Assembly: GCA_025655575.1 (NCBI GenBank)
Contig: JAHXIP010000002.1
Coordinates: 248,001 to 312,000, forward strand
DNA from: Candidatus Thiodiazotropha sp. (ex Monitilora ramsayi)
GTDB taxonomy: Bacteria; Pseudomonadota; Gammaproteobacteria; Chromatiales; Chromatiaceae
Length of the DNA: 64,000 nucleotides
Reading direction: 5' to 3'
A program made the translations under genes and the position numbers. Below the pieces are notes generated by a model. That model did no database searches. It was not told the origin of the DNA and saw only the letters and a list, made by a program, of their open reading frames with translations. Positions 42,609-53,641 of this stretch are shown here, piece by piece; position 1 is the first letter of the stretch, and each line of letters starts with the position of its first letter.

Positions 42609-43235
42609 ATGCAGCAGGCCACGCGGTTCTCTGAACCCATAGGGTTAGCCGCAGGTATTTTGTTACTGCTCATACTCAGCGGTATCGACCCGGTTGCCGA
42701 CCGCTATACCTGGTTCCTCGAAACCGCGCCGGTGATGATCGGCCTGGTACTGCTTACCATGACATGGAATCGGTTCCCACTGACCCTGCTGCTCTGCCGA
42801 CTGTTGGCGTTTCACGCAGTTATTCTGATGATTGGCGGCTTCTACACCTATGCCGAGGTCCCCCTCTTCAACTGGTTGCAGGAGGTATTCGATCTCTCCC
42901 GTAACCATTACGATCGGGTGGGGCATTTTGTGCAGGGATTCGTCCCCGCCATACTGGCCCGCGAGATCCTGTTAAGACGTTCACCGCTACAGCCCGGTCG
43001 CTGGCTATTCTTTCTCTGCCTCTCTATCTGCCTTGCATTCAGTGCCTTCTATGAGTTGATCGAGTGGTGGGTAGCGTTACTCAGCGAACAGGCAGCCGAT
43101 GCTTTTCTCGGTACGCAGGGGGACCCCTGGGATACACAGACTGACATGTTTCTTGCCCTGATCGGCGCAACCTGTGCGCTCTTGTTACTATCAACACCTC
43201 ACGACAAACAACTCGAGCGGATGAAAAATATCTGA
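42609..43235 (+). CDS. DUF2238 membrane protein (YjdF type)
   Basis: 208 residues from ATG 42609, which has GGAG five bases upstream (a GTG at 42603 is the alternative). About five to six membrane segments. The SRNHYDRVGHFVQGFVPAILARE motif in the middle is diagnostic of DUF2238. Ends overlapping the apaH start by one base, so it is inserted into an apaG-apaH operon. Function unknown. Confidence 0.85.
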   Translation: MQQATRFSEPIGLAAGILLLLILSGIDPVADRYTWFLETAPVMIGLVLLTMTWNRFPLTLLLCRLLAFHAVILMIGGFYTYAEVPLFNWLQEVFDLSRNHYDRVGHFVQGFVPAILAREILLRRSPLQPGRWLFFLCLSICLAFSAFYELIEWWVALLSEQAADAFLGTQGDPWDTQTDMFLALIGATCALLLLSTPHDKQLERMKNI

Positions 43236-44074
43236 TGGCGACGTACGCGATCGGTGATGTACAAGGATGCTATGACGACCTCATGGCATTGCTGGAGAAA
43301 ATTGGTTTTGATTCTGATAATGACAAACTCTGGCTTGCCGGCGACCTGGTCAACCGAGGCCCCAAGTCACTTGAAGTACTGCGTTTCGTAAAGTCGTTAA
43401 AGGACCAGGCCGTCACCGTGCTGGGCAATCATGACCTGCATCTGCTTGCCCTTTCACAAGGCAACCGCAGCCACTACAAACACGGCACGCTTGATGAAAT
43501 ACTCAAGGCGCCTGACCGGGACGAGTTGATCCACTGGCTACGTCATCGCCCACTGATGCATCATAGTGAAAAGCGTGGTTACAGCATGATCCACGCTGGC
43601 CTGCCACCCCAGTGGGATCTCAAAACAGCCCTCGCCTGCGCAGGTGAACTGGAAAAGACCCTCAGGGGATCCGGCTTCCGTGAATTTTGCCAGAAGATGT
43701 ACGGTAACCATCCCGACCAGTGGCAAAGCAGCTTGAAAGGTATCGAACGCTTACGCTTCATTACCAATGCCTTCACCCGCTTGAGATACTGCACAAAAGA
43801 CGGCAGGTTGTCATTGCGTGACAAGGGTTCGCCAGGTTCTCAATCTAAAGGGGCACTGCCCTGGTTTGAGATAGCGAATCGCGCCACCCGCAACAACCGC
43901 ATCCTTTTTGGCCACTGGTCAACCCTGGGCTATCATCATTCAAACAATGTCTGGTGCCTCGATAGCGGCTGCTTATGGGGCGGACAACTTACCGCCCTGC
44001 GCGTGCGCAAATCGCAACCACCGAAACCGATTCATCTCGCCTGTCCCGGGACGGTGAAACCGACGAAAAAATAG
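43235..44074 (+). CDS. apaH: Symmetrical diadenosine tetraphosphatase
   Basis: Hydrolyses Ap4A to two ADP and can decap Np4-capped RNA. The metallophosphatase motifs GDVQGCYDDL, GDLVNRGP, GNHDLH and HAGLPPQWD are present. 279 residues, normal. Confidence 0.96.
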   Translation: MATYAIGDVQGCYDDLMALLEKIGFDSDNDKLWLAGDLVNRGPKSLEVLRFVKSLKDQAVTVLGNHDLHLLALSQGNRSHYKHGTLDEILKAPDRDELIHWLRHRPLMHHSEKRGYSMIHAGLPPQWDLKTALACAGELEKTLRGSGFREFCQKMYGNHPDQWQSSLKGIERLRFITNAFTRLRYCTKDGRLSLRDKGSPGSQSKGALPWFEIANRATRNNRILFGHWSTLGYHHSNNVWCLDSGCLWGGQLTALRVRKSQPPKPIHLACPGTVKPTKK

Positions 44075-44121
44075 ACCGCCAATTCGAAAGTCGTCCTGAT
44101 TGAATAAAAAAGGAGCCTCCC

Positions 44122-44874
44122 ATGCGCGCCCACGAGATTGATTATCAAATCATCGGCCATGATATGCAGCTTGTAGAGATCTATCTTGACCCGGGCGAGA
44201 CGGTTATTGCCGAAGCAGGCTCCATGACCTACATGGACGAGCAAATAGGCTTCGAGACCAAAATGGGCGATGGCGCTGATCCCGACGAGGGGTTTTTCGG
44301 CAAACTGTTCAGTGCTGGCAAACGCATGCTCACCGGTGAATCTGTCTTTACTACCCATTTCACCCATAGCGGCACTGCCGATAAAGCCACAGTAGCCTTT
44401 TCCGCCCCTTACCCCGGCTCCGTCATGCCGCTCGATCTCAGCCAGCTAGGCGGACAGATCACCTGCCAGAAGGACGCCTTTCTCTGCGCCGCCCTGGGCA
44501 CCCGACTCGACATTGCTTTCAATAAGCGGCTCGGCAGTGGATTATTCGGTGGCGAGGGTTTCATCCTGCAAAAACTCGAAGGTGACGGGCTTGCCTTCAT
44601 TCAGGCGGGGGGAACTGTTGTTGAAAAGCAACTCAATGGAGAAACCCTGCGTATCGACACTGGCTGCCTGGTCGGCTTCACCGATGGCATCGAATACGAT
44701 ATCCGCATGGCGGGAGGACTTAAATCGATGATATTTGGTGGTGAAGGACTCTTTCTCGCCACCTTGAGCGGGACTGGGAAAGTCTGGATTCAAAGCCTGC
44801 CCTTCTCACGGATGGCCGACCGAATTCTGCAACATGCCCCGCAGGGCGGAGGCAAAGACCGGGGTGAGGATTAA
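44122..44874 (+). CDS. AIM24 / TIGR00266 family protein
   Basis: 250 residues, a double-stranded beta-barrel protein. [31 protein letters not shown] at the start and the [22 protein letters not shown]-terminal motif are typical. A GGAG ribosome binding site precedes it. Function unknown. Its 3' end overlaps the folA 3' end by four bases on the opposite strand. Confidence 0.9.
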   Translation: MRAHEIDYQIIGHDMQLVEIYLDPGETVIAEAGSMTYMDEQIGFETKMGDGADPDEGFFGKLFSAGKRMLTGESVFTTHFTHSGTADKATVAFSAPYPGSVMPLDLSQLGGQITCQKDAFLCAALGTRLDIAFNKRLGSGLFGGEGFILQKLEGDGLAFIQAGGTVVEKQLNGETLRIDTGCLVGFTDGIEYDIRMAGGLKSMIFGGEGLFLATLSGTGKVWIQSLPFSRMADRILQHAPQGGGKDRGED

Positions 44875-45377
44875 GCTGCCTTCTTCTCCAATTCAAGAAA
44901 AGTATAGGCATAGGGATTTTTCTCATCTGCCGGGTGAGGCTCCCGACTCACTTCCCGCCAACTATCCCAGTCGATCTCAGGGAAACAGGCATCGCCTTCT
45001 GCGACCACATCCACCAGCGTCAAATAGAGACGATCGGCTCTCGGCAATGTTTCCTTATATATAGCCCCTCCACCGACAATCATGATCTCCGGCACTCCAC
45101 CAGCGGCAGCCAGTGCATCAACCACCGTGTGGACCACAGTGCACGACTCGGCCTGGTAGCTGGTATCCCTTGTGATCACGATATGCCTGCGTCCGGGCAA
45201 GACTCCCGGCAGAGACTCCCAGGTCTTACGCCCCATAATGATGGGCTTACCCATAGTGATCGCCTTAAAATGACTCAGATCTGCCGGCAGACGCCAGGGT
45301 AACTGGTTTTCTCGGCCGATAATTCCGTTCTTCGCCATCGCTACGATGATCGATATCAGCGGTTTTTCATCATCCAC
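44871..45377 (-). CDS. folA: Dihydrofolate reductase
   Basis: 168 residues. [27 protein letters not shown] gives the catalytic acidic residue in PADL, and the NADPH site is MGRKTWESL. It reduces the dihydrofolate made by thymidylate synthase, encoded immediately upstream. Confidence 0.96.
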   Translation of the reverse strand: MDDEKPLISIIVAMAKNGIIGRENQLPWRLPADLSHFKAITMGKPIIMGRKTWESLPGVLPGRRHIVITRDTSYQAESCTVVHTVVDALAAAGGVPEIMIVGGGAIYKETLPRADRLYLTLVDVVAEGDACFPEIDWDSWREVSREPHPADEKNPYAYTFLELEKKAA

Positions 45378-46171
45378 TAAACTGCCACCGGCGCCTTGAT
45401 ATGGGGATGCGGATCGTAATCGACCAGTTCGAAATCCTCGAAACGAAATCCAAAAATATCCTTCACTGTTGGATTGATCCGCATGGTCGGCAAGTTACGC
45501 AGATCACGACTCAACTGCAATTCCGCCTGATCGATATGATTGCTGTAGAGATGGGCATCGCCGAAAGTATGCACGAATTCACCGGGCTGCAGACCGGTCA
45601 CTTGTGCCATCATCATGGTCAATAGGGCGTAGGAGGCAATATTGAACGGCACACCAAGAAAGATATCGGCACTCCGCTGATAGAGCTGGCAAGAGAGACG
45701 TCCATCGGCCACATAGAACTGAAACAGGCAGTGGCAGGGAGGTAGTGCCATGTGCTCGATATCGGCAGGATTCCAGGCTGAGACGATGAGGCGACGTGAA
45801 TCGGGGTTGGTACGGATTTGACTCACCAACTGGCTGATCTGGTCTATCTGGCCACCATCAGAGGTAGGCCAGGAACGCCACTGATGGCCATAAACCGGCC
45901 CCAGATCACCATTCTCATCTGCCCACTCATCCCAAATACTCACCCCGTTATCTTTCAGATAAGCGACGTTGGTATCGCCTTTGAGAAACCAGAGCAGTTC
46001 ATGAATGATCGAGCGCAGGTGGAGTTTTTTTGTGGTCAACACGGGAAAACCGTCGGCGAGATCAAAACGCATCTGGTAACCGAAGACGCTGCGCGTGCCG
46101 GTTCCGGTACGATCCTCCTTCACCACACCCTGGTCACGCACGTGGCGCAACAGATCTAGATACTGCTTCAT
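45377..46171 (-). CDS. thyA: Thymidylate synthase
   Basis: 264 residues, the short E. coli form. The nucleophile Cys is in [29 protein letters not shown] and the C-terminal VAV are conserved. Its start overlaps the lgt stop and its end touches folA. Confidence 0.97.
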   Translation of the reverse strand: MKQYLDLLRHVRDQGVVKEDRTGTGTRSVFGYQMRFDLADGFPVLTTKKLHLRSIIHELLWFLKGDTNVAYLKDNGVSIWDEWADENGDLGPVYGHQWRSWPTSDGGQIDQISQLVSQIRTNPDSRRLIVSAWNPADIEHMALPPCHCLFQFYVADGRLSCQLYQRSADIFLGVPFNIASYALLTMMMAQVTGLQPGEFVHTFGDAHLYSNHIDQAELQLSRDLRNLPTMRINPTVKDIFGFRFEDFELVDYDPHPHIKAPVAV

Positions 46172-47019
46172 GAAGTTGTTTCCAATGGCGCTTTTGAGCG
46201 ATAGGCCAGAAAAAGCAAAAGTATGCCGAACAATATCATAGGTGCACTCAGAAGTTGCCCCATAGTCACCCAGTCAAAGGCGAGATAGCCGATATGCGCA
46301 TCCGGCATGCGCACCAGCTCGACCAGAAAACGAAAGACGCCGTAACAGAGCAGAAAAAGCCCGGAGACAGCCATACGGGGTGGACCTTTTGCGGAAAAGA
46401 ACCACAGGATCAGAAACAGCAGCACCCCTTCCAGCAGAAATTCATAGAGCTGGCTGGGGTGAACCGGCAGGGAATAGATGGCATCCACTGGCATGCCCAG
46501 GCGACTACAGAGCATACCGGCATCTGCACAGGGCACACGCATGCCCCAGGGCAGATTGGTGGGTCCACCCCAGAGTTCCGCATTGATAAAGTTGCCCAAG
46601 CGGCCCGTTCCCAGCCCAATCGTCACCAAGGGTGCGATAAAATCGGTTGCATCGAAAAAAGTACGGCCGTGACGACGGGCAAATAACCACATGGCCACCA
46701 GCACGCCGATCAGCCCCCCATGGAAGGACATGCCCCCATCCCAAACCCTGAAAAGTGAGAGCGGGTCTGCCAGGAATCCGCTGAATCCATAGAACAATAC
46801 AGACCCGACGCGCCCACCCAGCACCACGCCCAAGACAATGTAAAACACAATGTCATCAACCTGCTGCGGGGACCAGTGACAGCCCGGTTTTGCTGCCCGC
46901 ACCCGGCCTAGCCACCAGCCACCCAGAAATCCGATCAGGTACGTCACGCCGTACCAGTGAATCTTGAGCGGTCCAATCGCCAACAGCACCGGATCAATGA
47001 ACTCAGGGTAAGTAATCAT
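46168..47019 (-). CDS. lgt: Prolipoprotein diacylglyceryl transferase
   Basis: Adds diacylglycerol to the lipobox cysteine of prolipoproteins, of which several are encoded in this window. Seven membrane segments; [13 protein letters not shown] is the signature and [12 protein letters not shown] is conserved. The start ATG 47019 fits family alignment better than GTG 47037. 283 residues. Confidence 0.95.
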   Translation of the reverse strand: MITYPEFIDPVLLAIGPLKIHWYGVTYLIGFLGGWWLGRVRAAKPGCHWSPQQVDDIVFYIVLGVVLGGRVGSVLFYGFSGFLADPLSLFRVWDGGMSFHGGLIGVLVAMWLFARRHGRTFFDATDFIAPLVTIGLGTGRLGNFINAELWGGPTNLPWGMRVPCADAGMLCSRLGMPVDAIYSLPVHPSQLYEFLLEGVLLFLILWFFSAKGPPRMAVSGLFLLCYGVFRFLVELVRMPDAHIGYLAFDWVTMGQLLSAPMILFGILLLFLAYRSKAPLETTS

Positions 47020-47259
47020 GGTCGCGCATGGTATCACAAGGAATAAAGTTCACGAATCTGCCAAATATTCGTAAATTTACAGAATCCCGACGCCTATCTA
47101 ATGGTACTATTCCGTGAAGCAGGTCACATTCCTCCCCCATAACGGAATTTATTTCGCAGACGACGTGACGGACTTCTGCAGGGTGTCAAGTTTTTGATTG
47201 CAGCGCCGCTATCTCGTACAGACGATGCAGCACACCTTAGCATCCAAACGGGAAGGACT

Positions 47260-47634
47260 ATGAGCTACGTACACGCACAGAAATTTGAAACATACATACC
47301 GCGTAAAATGGATACTTTAGGATCTCGGTTAAGACGTAAAAGGCGAGAGCGCGGCTGGACCCAGGAAGAACTGGCTCTGCGCGCAGGAACCAACCAAGCC
47401 GTGATCCAGAAGATCGAAAACGGTAAGAGCCTGCGACCGAGAAAGATCGATGAGATCGCACAGGTACTGGATGTAAACCCTGCCTGGCTGATGTTCGGCG
47501 AAGAAGCCAGTACAGTTCTTGACGAAGAAGCAGAAGAAGTTGCCAAGGCCTGGCATCGCCTGCCAGAGCCCCTTCGAAGCCGCATCAAACGTAATATCTT
47601 CGAGCAGGTCCTGTTGCATTCGAATAAGAAGTAA
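47260..47634 (+). CDS. XRE-family transcriptional regulator
   Basis: 124 residues from ATG 47260, which has GGAAGGA four bases upstream. The helix-turn-helix lies at LGSRLRRKRRERGWTQEELALRAGTNQAVIQKIENG, and the rest is a short acidic and helical tail. Targets unknown. It is followed by a shared terminator. Confidence 0.88.
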   Translation: MSYVHAQKFETYIPRKMDTLGSRLRRKRRERGWTQEELALRAGTNQAVIQKIENGKSLRPRKIDEIAQVLDVNPAWLMFGEEASTVLDEEAEEVAKAWHRLPEPLRSRIKRNIFEQVLLHSNKK

Positions 47635-47765
47635 TTTTCTCCGGCGCCGGGATGCAGTGCGTCATCCCGGCAGCCTGCCTCTCTCTCCAATATCGAGTTC
47701 TTCCTGATTCACCCCATCAGAAGATATCTTTTTCTCGTTAATTCCAATAGCGGGATGACGGAGAC

Positions 47766-47796
47766 AAAAAACCCGGCGCATCGGCCGGGTTTTTTG
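47766..47796. terminator. Bidirectional terminator between regulator and outer membrane protein genes
   Basis: ACCCGGC and GCCGGGT form the stem, flanked by AAAAAA and TTTTTT. It serves both convergent genes. Confidence 0.9.
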
Positions 47797-47816
47797 CTTA
47801 TATTTCCAACCTGGAG

Positions 47817-48464
47817 TCAGAACCTGTATGAGGCTCCGAATGAGAATACCGGGTAGTATTTATAGTTTTTGATATCATCTTCGAATCGCTGCTCTTCAAG
47901 CGCGATATCGGCAGGATCGACCAGAGAAGCGCCAGCACCCGTTGGTACCAGACTCACGTTGCCCGAACCTTGAAACATGATACCGAGATCCACATTGAAT
48001 CCCCAGCCCTTACCCGCTGCCAGGGCATTACCCCAACCGACACCCAAATAGGGGGCGGTAGAGTCGAAATCCAGTTTGGCATTGAGACCTATGCCCGGAT
48101 AGGGGGTATCACCGATAGTGAGACTGTCTGATGTTGAGGAACCCGTCAGCTCGTTGCCGTTGCTCATCAAGCCGGCGGTAAAGCGGAAAGCCGATCCGAA
48201 GGGGTGCCAGTCGGCAAGTAAAGAAACGGACTGCAGCTCCAGGTCCAGGTCGTATTGGATATCGGAGATTGTCTCAGTGCGGTCGTAATCGAGTTTATTC
48301 AGACCCAGTCGGGCATTAAAGTGATCGGTCAGACCAAAGGTCCCTTCAACACCGAGCCCCAGACTGCCCAATTTGGCGGTCAGGGCAATATCCGTCGAGC
48401 CGGCGTTAGCCGTCGTCAGACCAAAACAGGCCAATCCTAAAAAAATCCCGAACCGCTTGTCCAT
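47817..48464 (-). CDS. Outer membrane beta-barrel protein
   Basis: 215 residues from ATG 48464, preceded by GAGAGG. Signal peptide ends near ANA. Alternating strands (FNARLGLNKLDYDR, LQSVSLLADWHPFG, APYLGVGWGNAL) and a terminal phenylalanine (GASYRF) mark an 8-strand-type porin-like barrel. No specific substrate is evident. Confidence 0.82.
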   Translation of the reverse strand: MDKRFGIFLGLACFGLTTANAGSTDIALTAKLGSLGLGVEGTFGLTDHFNARLGLNKLDYDRTETISDIQYDLDLELQSVSLLADWHPFGSAFRFTAGLMSNGNELTGSSTSDSLTIGDTPYPGIGLNAKLDFDSTAPYLGVGWGNALAAGKGWGFNVDLGIMFQGSGNVSLVPTGAGASLVDPADIALEEQRFEDDIKNYKYYPVFSFGASYRF

Positions 48465-48541
48465 GAAAATGCCTCTCAATTACCGGATCCATTCTGAGAC
48501 CAGCTTAATATGAGATCTCTGCGGCAGCGTGGGAGGTTTCT

Positions 48542-49024
48542 TTAGTCATCCGACGAATCGGAGCGCCATTTTTCTTCTGCCTCGTCATCACTGATGCGGG
48601 CGTCCACCCAACGCTCACCACCCTCTGTCAGCTCTTTTTTCCAGAATGGGGCCTGCGTCTTTAGATAGTCTATAACAAATTCGCAGCCTAGGAAGGCTTC
48701 TTTTCGATGACTGCTTGCCACAACCACCACAACGATAGGGTCGGTAGGCCGCATTTCGCCCACCCGGTGCACCACTCGGCACCCCTGCAGGTCCCAGCGG
48801 CGTGACGCCTCCTCAACAATTTTGAGTAACGCCTTCTCCGTCATTCCCGGGTAGTGCTCGAGAAAAAGCCGGTCAACCTTGTCCCCCTCGTTCATATCGC
48901 GCATCAGTCCGATGAAACTCACCACGGCACCGATCATCGGGTTATCGGCACGCAGCTGATCGACCTCGCGATGGGGATCTAAGGGTTCACTCTGCACATG
49001 GACATAGTTCACTGGATCAACCAC
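48542..49024 (-). CDS. moaE: Molybdopterin synthase catalytic subunit
   Basis: 160 residues. MVDPVNYVHVQSEPLD, LEHYPGMTEKAL, and ASSHRKEAFLGCEFVIDYLKTQAPFWKKE with the catalytic lysine are typical. It converts cyclic pyranopterin monophosphate to molybdopterin using MoaD-thiocarboxylate. Start overlaps moaD by eight bases. Confidence 0.96.
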   Translation of the reverse strand: MVDPVNYVHVQSEPLDPHREVDQLRADNPMIGAVVSFIGLMRDMNEGDKVDRLFLEHYPGMTEKALLKIVEEASRRWDLQGCRVVHRVGEMRPTDPIVVVVVASSHRKEAFLGCEFVIDYLKTQAPFWKKELTEGGERWVDARISDDEAEEKWRSDSSDD

Positions 49025-49268
49025 CCGTCACCGGTGGAAAGAATGCCACTTCATCTCCATCCTTCAGTGGTGTGCTCTGATCGGCCACTTCTTGATTGAC
49101 CGCCGCCATGACCCGCTGATCCTCAGCAAAGAGTCGCGACCAGGCACCGCCTCTGCCTCGCAAATCGGTCAACAGATCCTCTACACTGTTCACACGACCC
49201 GCCTCCAGCTGCTCGGTATCTGCACCCAGCTCTTCTCTGAAGCGGGCAAAAAACCTTACCTCAATCAT
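49017..49268 (-). CDS. moaD: Molybdopterin synthase sulfur carrier subunit
   Basis: 83-residue ubiquitin-fold protein ending in the required FFPPVTGG. It is the substrate of MoeB, encoded at 6138-6890. Confidence 0.95.
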   Translation of the reverse strand: MIEVRFFARFREELGADTEQLEAGRVNSVEDLLTDLRGRGGAWSRLFAEDQRVMAAVNQEVADQSTPLKDGDEVAFFPPVTGG

Positions 49269-50506
49269 GTCATTAACTCACTGAAAGGGATGAATTCGAT
49301 GGTGTCACCCTGACTGATGGCAGTCATCGCCGGCAAAACGGCCAAACCATTGGCCCAGGCAACCGAACTAAGCACACCGGAAGAGCGGTTGGCATAGAGC
49401 TTCACCACTGCACGACCCTGCTCATCCATCTCCATTTTCGCCCGGGCATATTCGCGCCGTTTGTCCGTACCGGCCTTTTCGAATGCTGCGATCGCCTTGA
49501 ATGCCATCGGCATATAGCCCTCTTCCATACCCTGCAGTCGGAGAATGAAAGGTCTGGCGAATATGGTAAACGTGGTAAACAGAGAGACAGGATTCCCTGG
49601 TGCGCCAAAAAATGGCGTACCATCCACCTGGCCGAAGGCAATCGGTTTGCCCGGACGTATGGCGACTTTCCACAGATCCAAAGAGCCCAACTGCTCGACC
49701 GCCGGTTTGACATGATCCTCTTCACCCACAGAGACACCACCGGATGCCAAAATCAGATCGGCTGACTTCGCCCCACGCTTCAGCGCCTCGCATGTTGCCT
49801 CCAGGGTATCTTCCACCATACCCAGTTGGATCACTTCGCAACCCATCCGTTTCACAAGACCACCAAGCGTGAATTGATTGGAATTATAGATCTGCCCCGG
49901 GCCCAGCTCCCCACCCGGCATCACGAGCTCGTCACCACTGGAAAAAACAGCCACCCGCAAGGGTCGATAGACTGTCAGTGTCGGCACCCCCACAGAGGCG
50001 GCCAGCCCAAGATGGTGTGGCGAAAGCCGAGTACCTGCCTTAAGGATTTCCTCTCCCTGCAGAATATCCTCGCCCGCCCGACGGATATTGGCGCCGGGAA
50101 CCGATGGCTGTGTCACTGAAACCTGATCACCCTCAACCGTACATACCTCCTGCATGACGACGGCATCAGCACCAGGCGGTACAGGGGCGCCGGTAAAGAT
50201 ACGAGCGGCCGTGCCTGACTGGAGTTCGCTACCGGCTGCACCGGCAGGAATTCGCTGGGCGACACGAAGACTCTCCAGCTTAACCAGATCGCGGGTATTG
50301 ATGGCATAGCCGTCCATTGCGCTGTTATCCCAGGGCGGCACATCCACTTGGCTATGGACAGGAACAGCCAGCACCCGACCCAGTGCCTTTTCCAGCGGCA
50401 GGGTTTCAGTATCTGTAATCGGTTTGGCCTGTGCCAGGAGAAAACTCAGCGCCTCATCAAAAGGCTTGAGGCTCTGCTGGTGACTATCACACCCACAATC
50501 AGCCAT
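49265..50506 (-). CDS. moeA: Molybdopterin molybdenumtransferase
   Basis: 413 residues. VPPWDNSAMDGYAI, GAPVPPGADAVVMQE and SGGVSVGEEDHVK are MoeA signatures. Inserts molybdate into adenylated molybdopterin. Overlaps moaD by four bases. Confidence 0.96.
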   Translation of the reverse strand: MADCGCDSHQQSLKPFDEALSFLLAQAKPITDTETLPLEKALGRVLAVPVHSQVDVPPWDNSAMDGYAINTRDLVKLESLRVAQRIPAGAAGSELQSGTAARIFTGAPVPPGADAVVMQEVCTVEGDQVSVTQPSVPGANIRRAGEDILQGEEILKAGTRLSPHHLGLAASVGVPTLTVYRPLRVAVFSSGDELVMPGGELGPGQIYNSNQFTLGGLVKRMGCEVIQLGMVEDTLEATCEALKRGAKSADLILASGGVSVGEEDHVKPAVEQLGSLDLWKVAIRPGKPIAFGQVDGTPFFGAPGNPVSLFTTFTIFARPFILRLQGMEEGYMPMAFKAIAAFEKAGTDKRREYARAKMEMDEQGRAVVKLYANRSSGVLSSVAWANGLAVLPAMTAISQGDTIEFIPFSELMT

Positions 50507-50514
50507 ATGGACTC

Positions 50515-51045
50515 CTATTTCTCGAGCAAGCGTGGAAACATTTGGGCAAAGTTGCAGGGGCGGGTGCGCATATCAAGTTGCGCCTTGAGTATATTGTCCC
50601 AACCGGTTCGACAGGCACCGGTCGACCCCGGCAGGCAGAAAATCAGCGTTCCGTTGGCCAGACCGGCAATGGCCCTTGACTGGATGGACGAGGTGCCAAT
50701 CTCTTCGAGAGAGATGGTCCGGTAGAGTTCACCAAAGCCCTCAATATGTTTATCGAACAACGGTTGCAATGCCTCTGGGGTACTGTCCCGACCAGTAATG
50801 CCTGTACCACCCGTGGATATCACGACATGCACATCACTATCGGCAATCCAGCGGGAGACAACCGCACGCATCTGATAGACATCATCAGGTACGATGGCTT
50901 TCTCTACGACTCTGTGACCGGCCTCGGCAGCCCGCTCTTTCAATGTATTACCGGACTTGTCCGTCTCCTCGGTCCGACTATCGGAAACGGTCAGAACCGC
51001 CAAGTTAAGGGGAATGAAATCGCTCTCTGTAAAGTGTCCGGACAT
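50515..51045 (-). CDS. moaB: Molybdenum cofactor biosynthesis protein B
   Basis: 176 residues with the SDSRTEETDKSG and STGGTGITGRDSTPEAL motifs; binds and adenylates molybdopterin. It starts the moaB-moeA-moaD-moaE run. Confidence 0.95.
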   Translation of the reverse strand: MSGHFTESDFIPLNLAVLTVSDSRTEETDKSGNTLKERAAEAGHRVVEKAIVPDDVYQMRAVVSRWIADSDVHVVISTGGTGITGRDSTPEALQPLFDKHIEGFGELYRTISLEEIGTSSIQSRAIAGLANGTLIFCLPGSTGACRTGWDNILKAQLDMRTRPCNFAQMFPRLLEK

Positions 51046-51067
51046 ATGTATTCAGCCATCAGTGAGG

Positions 51068-52000
51068 TTAAAAACGGTAATCAAAGGCCTGTTCAAAACG
51101 GTGGGCAAAGGCCTCTTTTGAGACAAAATGGTTCTGTGTGCCAGCCTGCTCGATTTTGATTGCACCCATCAAGGCCGCAATACGGCCAGTCGTATCCCAA
51201 TCCATTCCGCTCATCAGACCGAACAGAAGGCCCGCACGGTAGGCATCACCACAACCCGTGGGATCAATCAATGCCTTGGCTTGCGCCACGGGAATCTCAT
51301 AACGCTTGTCCCGGGTAATGATTTCGGATCCCTCACCGCCACGGGTAACAATAACCGCCTCAACTCTTTCCGCCAGCTGCTTGAGACTCAAGCCGGTGCG
51401 CTCTGTCATCAACTTTGCTTCATAGTCATTGAAGGCAAGCCAGTTGGCCTGATCAGCAAACTTCAGCAGACTATCGCCATCAAACATAGGCATGCCTTGA
51501 CCGGGGTCAAAAATGAATGGCACCCCCGAGTCGGCAAACTGCTCTGCATGGTCGATCATCCCCTGTCTGCCATCGGGTGAAACCATACCCAGACTACAAC
51601 CATCTATTTTTGAGACATCGATGTCGTGAGCCTGGTTCATGGCCCCGGGATGAAAGGCCGTGATCTGATTATCGTCCTTGTCTGTGGTGATATAGGCCTG
51701 TGCCGTATAGCTGCCAGGGATAACACGTAAATGTTCGCGACTCACACCGCACTCATCCATCCACTTCGCATAGGGTGCAAAGTCCTCACCGATGGTACCC
51801 ACAGGCTTGCCGTTTCCACCCAGCATATTGAGATTGTATGCAATATTCCCGGCACAACCACCGAACTCACGACGCATATCAGGCACCAGAAATGAGACAT
51901 TCAGGATATGTACCTGCTCAGGAAGAATATGGTTCTTGAAGTGGTCATGAAAGACCATGATGGTATCGAAGGCGAAGGACCCGCATATCAGAGCCGACAT
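51068..52000 (-). CDS. PfkB-family carbohydrate/nucleoside kinase
   Basis: 310 residues. GGCAGNIAYNLNMLGG near residue 48 binds substrate and DPTGCGDAYRAGLLFG carries the catalytic Asp. The long adenosine-kinase-like N-terminus (FDTIMVFHDHFKNHILPEQ) suggests a nucleoside substrate, but sugars are equally possible. Lies between gcvPB and moaB. Confidence 0.85.
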   Translation of the reverse strand: MSALICGSFAFDTIMVFHDHFKNHILPEQVHILNVSFLVPDMRREFGGCAGNIAYNLNMLGGNGKPVGTIGEDFAPYAKWMDECGVSREHLRVIPGSYTAQAYITTDKDDNQITAFHPGAMNQAHDIDVSKIDGCSLGMVSPDGRQGMIDHAEQFADSGVPFIFDPGQGMPMFDGDSLLKFADQANWLAFNDYEAKLMTERTGLSLKQLAERVEAVIVTRGGEGSEIITRDKRYEIPVAQAKALIDPTGCGDAYRAGLLFGLMSGMDWDTTGRIAALMGAIKIEQAGTQNHFVSKEAFAHRFEQAFDYRF

Positions 52001-52097
52001 ATAAAAACCTCTTTGTCGTTGCTTCTATTCAGTTCAGAAATAGGTTGCCATTCAATACGAACGACATTTGAGAGTGGAGATAGGAACCTACTGATTT

Positions 52098-53561
52098 CTA
52101 TTCAGGTTGGGCGTTGCGATCGTTCTTCCAGGCCAAGTCGAGCTCACGGGCGGCACGCACATCATCCAGACGCCGCACGGGCATGGTATGTGGCGCCTGC
52201 TTGACCAGGTCGGGCTGGGTCTCAGCCTCCTGCTTGATGGTCCGCATGATCTCGACAAAGCCGTCGAGATCCTCTTTGGCTTCCGTCTCAGTGGGCTCCA
52301 CCAGCAGGCACTCCGGCACCAGCAAGGGAAAGTAGGTAGTCGGTGCATGTACCCCGTAGTCCAGCATCCGCTTGGCAAAGTCCATGGTATTGACACCGAG
52401 TTCCTTGGCCTGTTTTTTCAGCGTCAGAATGAACTCATGGCTGGCGCGACGTTCAGGATAGGCGGCATCGAAACCGACTTCCATCAGGCGTTTCAGCAGG
52501 TAGTTGGCATTCAGTGAGGAGAATTCCGCGACACGATGCATACCATCTCGACCCAGCAGTCTGGCATAGACATAGGCCCGTAGCAGGACACCGGCGTTAC
52601 CGGCAAAGGCAGACAAACGACCGATGCTATCCGGTCGCTCTTTCTCGGTCAGCCAAACATAGTCCGTACCATCATAATCGACCATCGGCACCGGCAGATA
52701 AGGCGCCAGTCGCTGGCTCACACCCACAGGTCCGGCACCCGGCCCACCACCACCATGGGGAGTGGAGAAGGTCTTGTGCAAATTCATATGAATGACATCA
52801 AATCCCATGTCGCCGGGTCTTACCTTTCCGAGGATGGCATTCAGATTAGCCCCGTCGTAGTAGAGTAAGCCGCCGGCTTCGTGGACGAGACCGGCGATCT
52901 CTTTGATGCGTCGCTCGAACACCCCAACAGTAGAAGGATTTGTCAACATGATGCCGGCAGTTTGTGGTCCCAGCGCCTGCTTCAGTGCATCCAGGTCGAT
53001 ATCTCCATCCCGGCCGGTGGGAATCTCACGAGCCTTGTAACCACACATGACGGCAGAGGCCGGGTTGGTGCCATGTGCCGCATCGGGCACCAGGATCTCA
53101 CTTCGAGCGGTATCGCCTCGCGCATCGTGATAAGCGCGAATCATCGCCACACCGGCAAATTCACCCTGGGCACCGGCGGCCGGCGAGAGAGAAACATCGT
53201 GCATACCGGTGACATGCTTGAGGATCTCCTGCAGATCGTACATGCAGGCCATGAACCCCTGGCTGTGTGTATCAGGCGCCAGCGGATGGCGGGAGAGAAA
53301 ACCCGGCAGGCTGGCCAATGAGTTGCAGGCCCGCGGATTGTACTTCATGGTACAGGAGCCCAATGGGTAAAAGTGGGTATCGATGGAGAAATTCTTCTGC
53401 GACAGGCGAGTATAGTGGCGCACAGCCTGCATCTCAGAAACCTCAGGCAATCCTGCGGGACGCTTTCTTAACAGTGCATCGGGAATATCAGACAGCTCCG
53501 CCATCTCCGGATTTGTCTGGGCTGTAGCCCGGCGGCCAGTTCGTGAATGCTCGTAGATCAT
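52098..53561 (-). CDS. gcvPB: Glycine dehydrogenase (decarboxylating) subunit 2
   Basis: 487 residues, the C-terminal half of P-protein. The PLP-binding lysine lies in [19 protein letters not shown]. It forms the decarboxylase with GcvPA and passes aminomethyl to lipoyl-GcvH. Last gene of the gcv operon. Confidence 0.96.
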   Translation of the reverse strand: MIYEHSRTGRRATAQTNPEMAELSDIPDALLRKRPAGLPEVSEMQAVRHYTRLSQKNFSIDTHFYPLGSCTMKYNPRACNSLASLPGFLSRHPLAPDTHSQGFMACMYDLQEILKHVTGMHDVSLSPAAGAQGEFAGVAMIRAYHDARGDTARSEILVPDAAHGTNPASAVMCGYKAREIPTGRDGDIDLDALKQALGPQTAGIMLTNPSTVGVFERRIKEIAGLVHEAGGLLYYDGANLNAILGKVRPGDMGFDVIHMNLHKTFSTPHGGGGPGAGPVGVSQRLAPYLPVPMVDYDGTDYVWLTEKERPDSIGRLSAFAGNAGVLLRAYVYARLLGRDGMHRVAEFSSLNANYLLKRLMEVGFDAAYPERRASHEFILTLKKQAKELGVNTMDFAKRMLDYGVHAPTTYFPLLVPECLLVEPTETEAKEDLDGFVEIMRTIKQEAETQPDLVKQAPHTMPVRRLDDVRAARELDLAWKNDRNAQPE

Positions 53562-53641
53562 CTCTATCCCGTATCGACCGCTGAAATTCCGGTCTTGTGT
53601 TTCATTTCGTTATGATGCTTGGCGGAAAATATGCACCCGTC

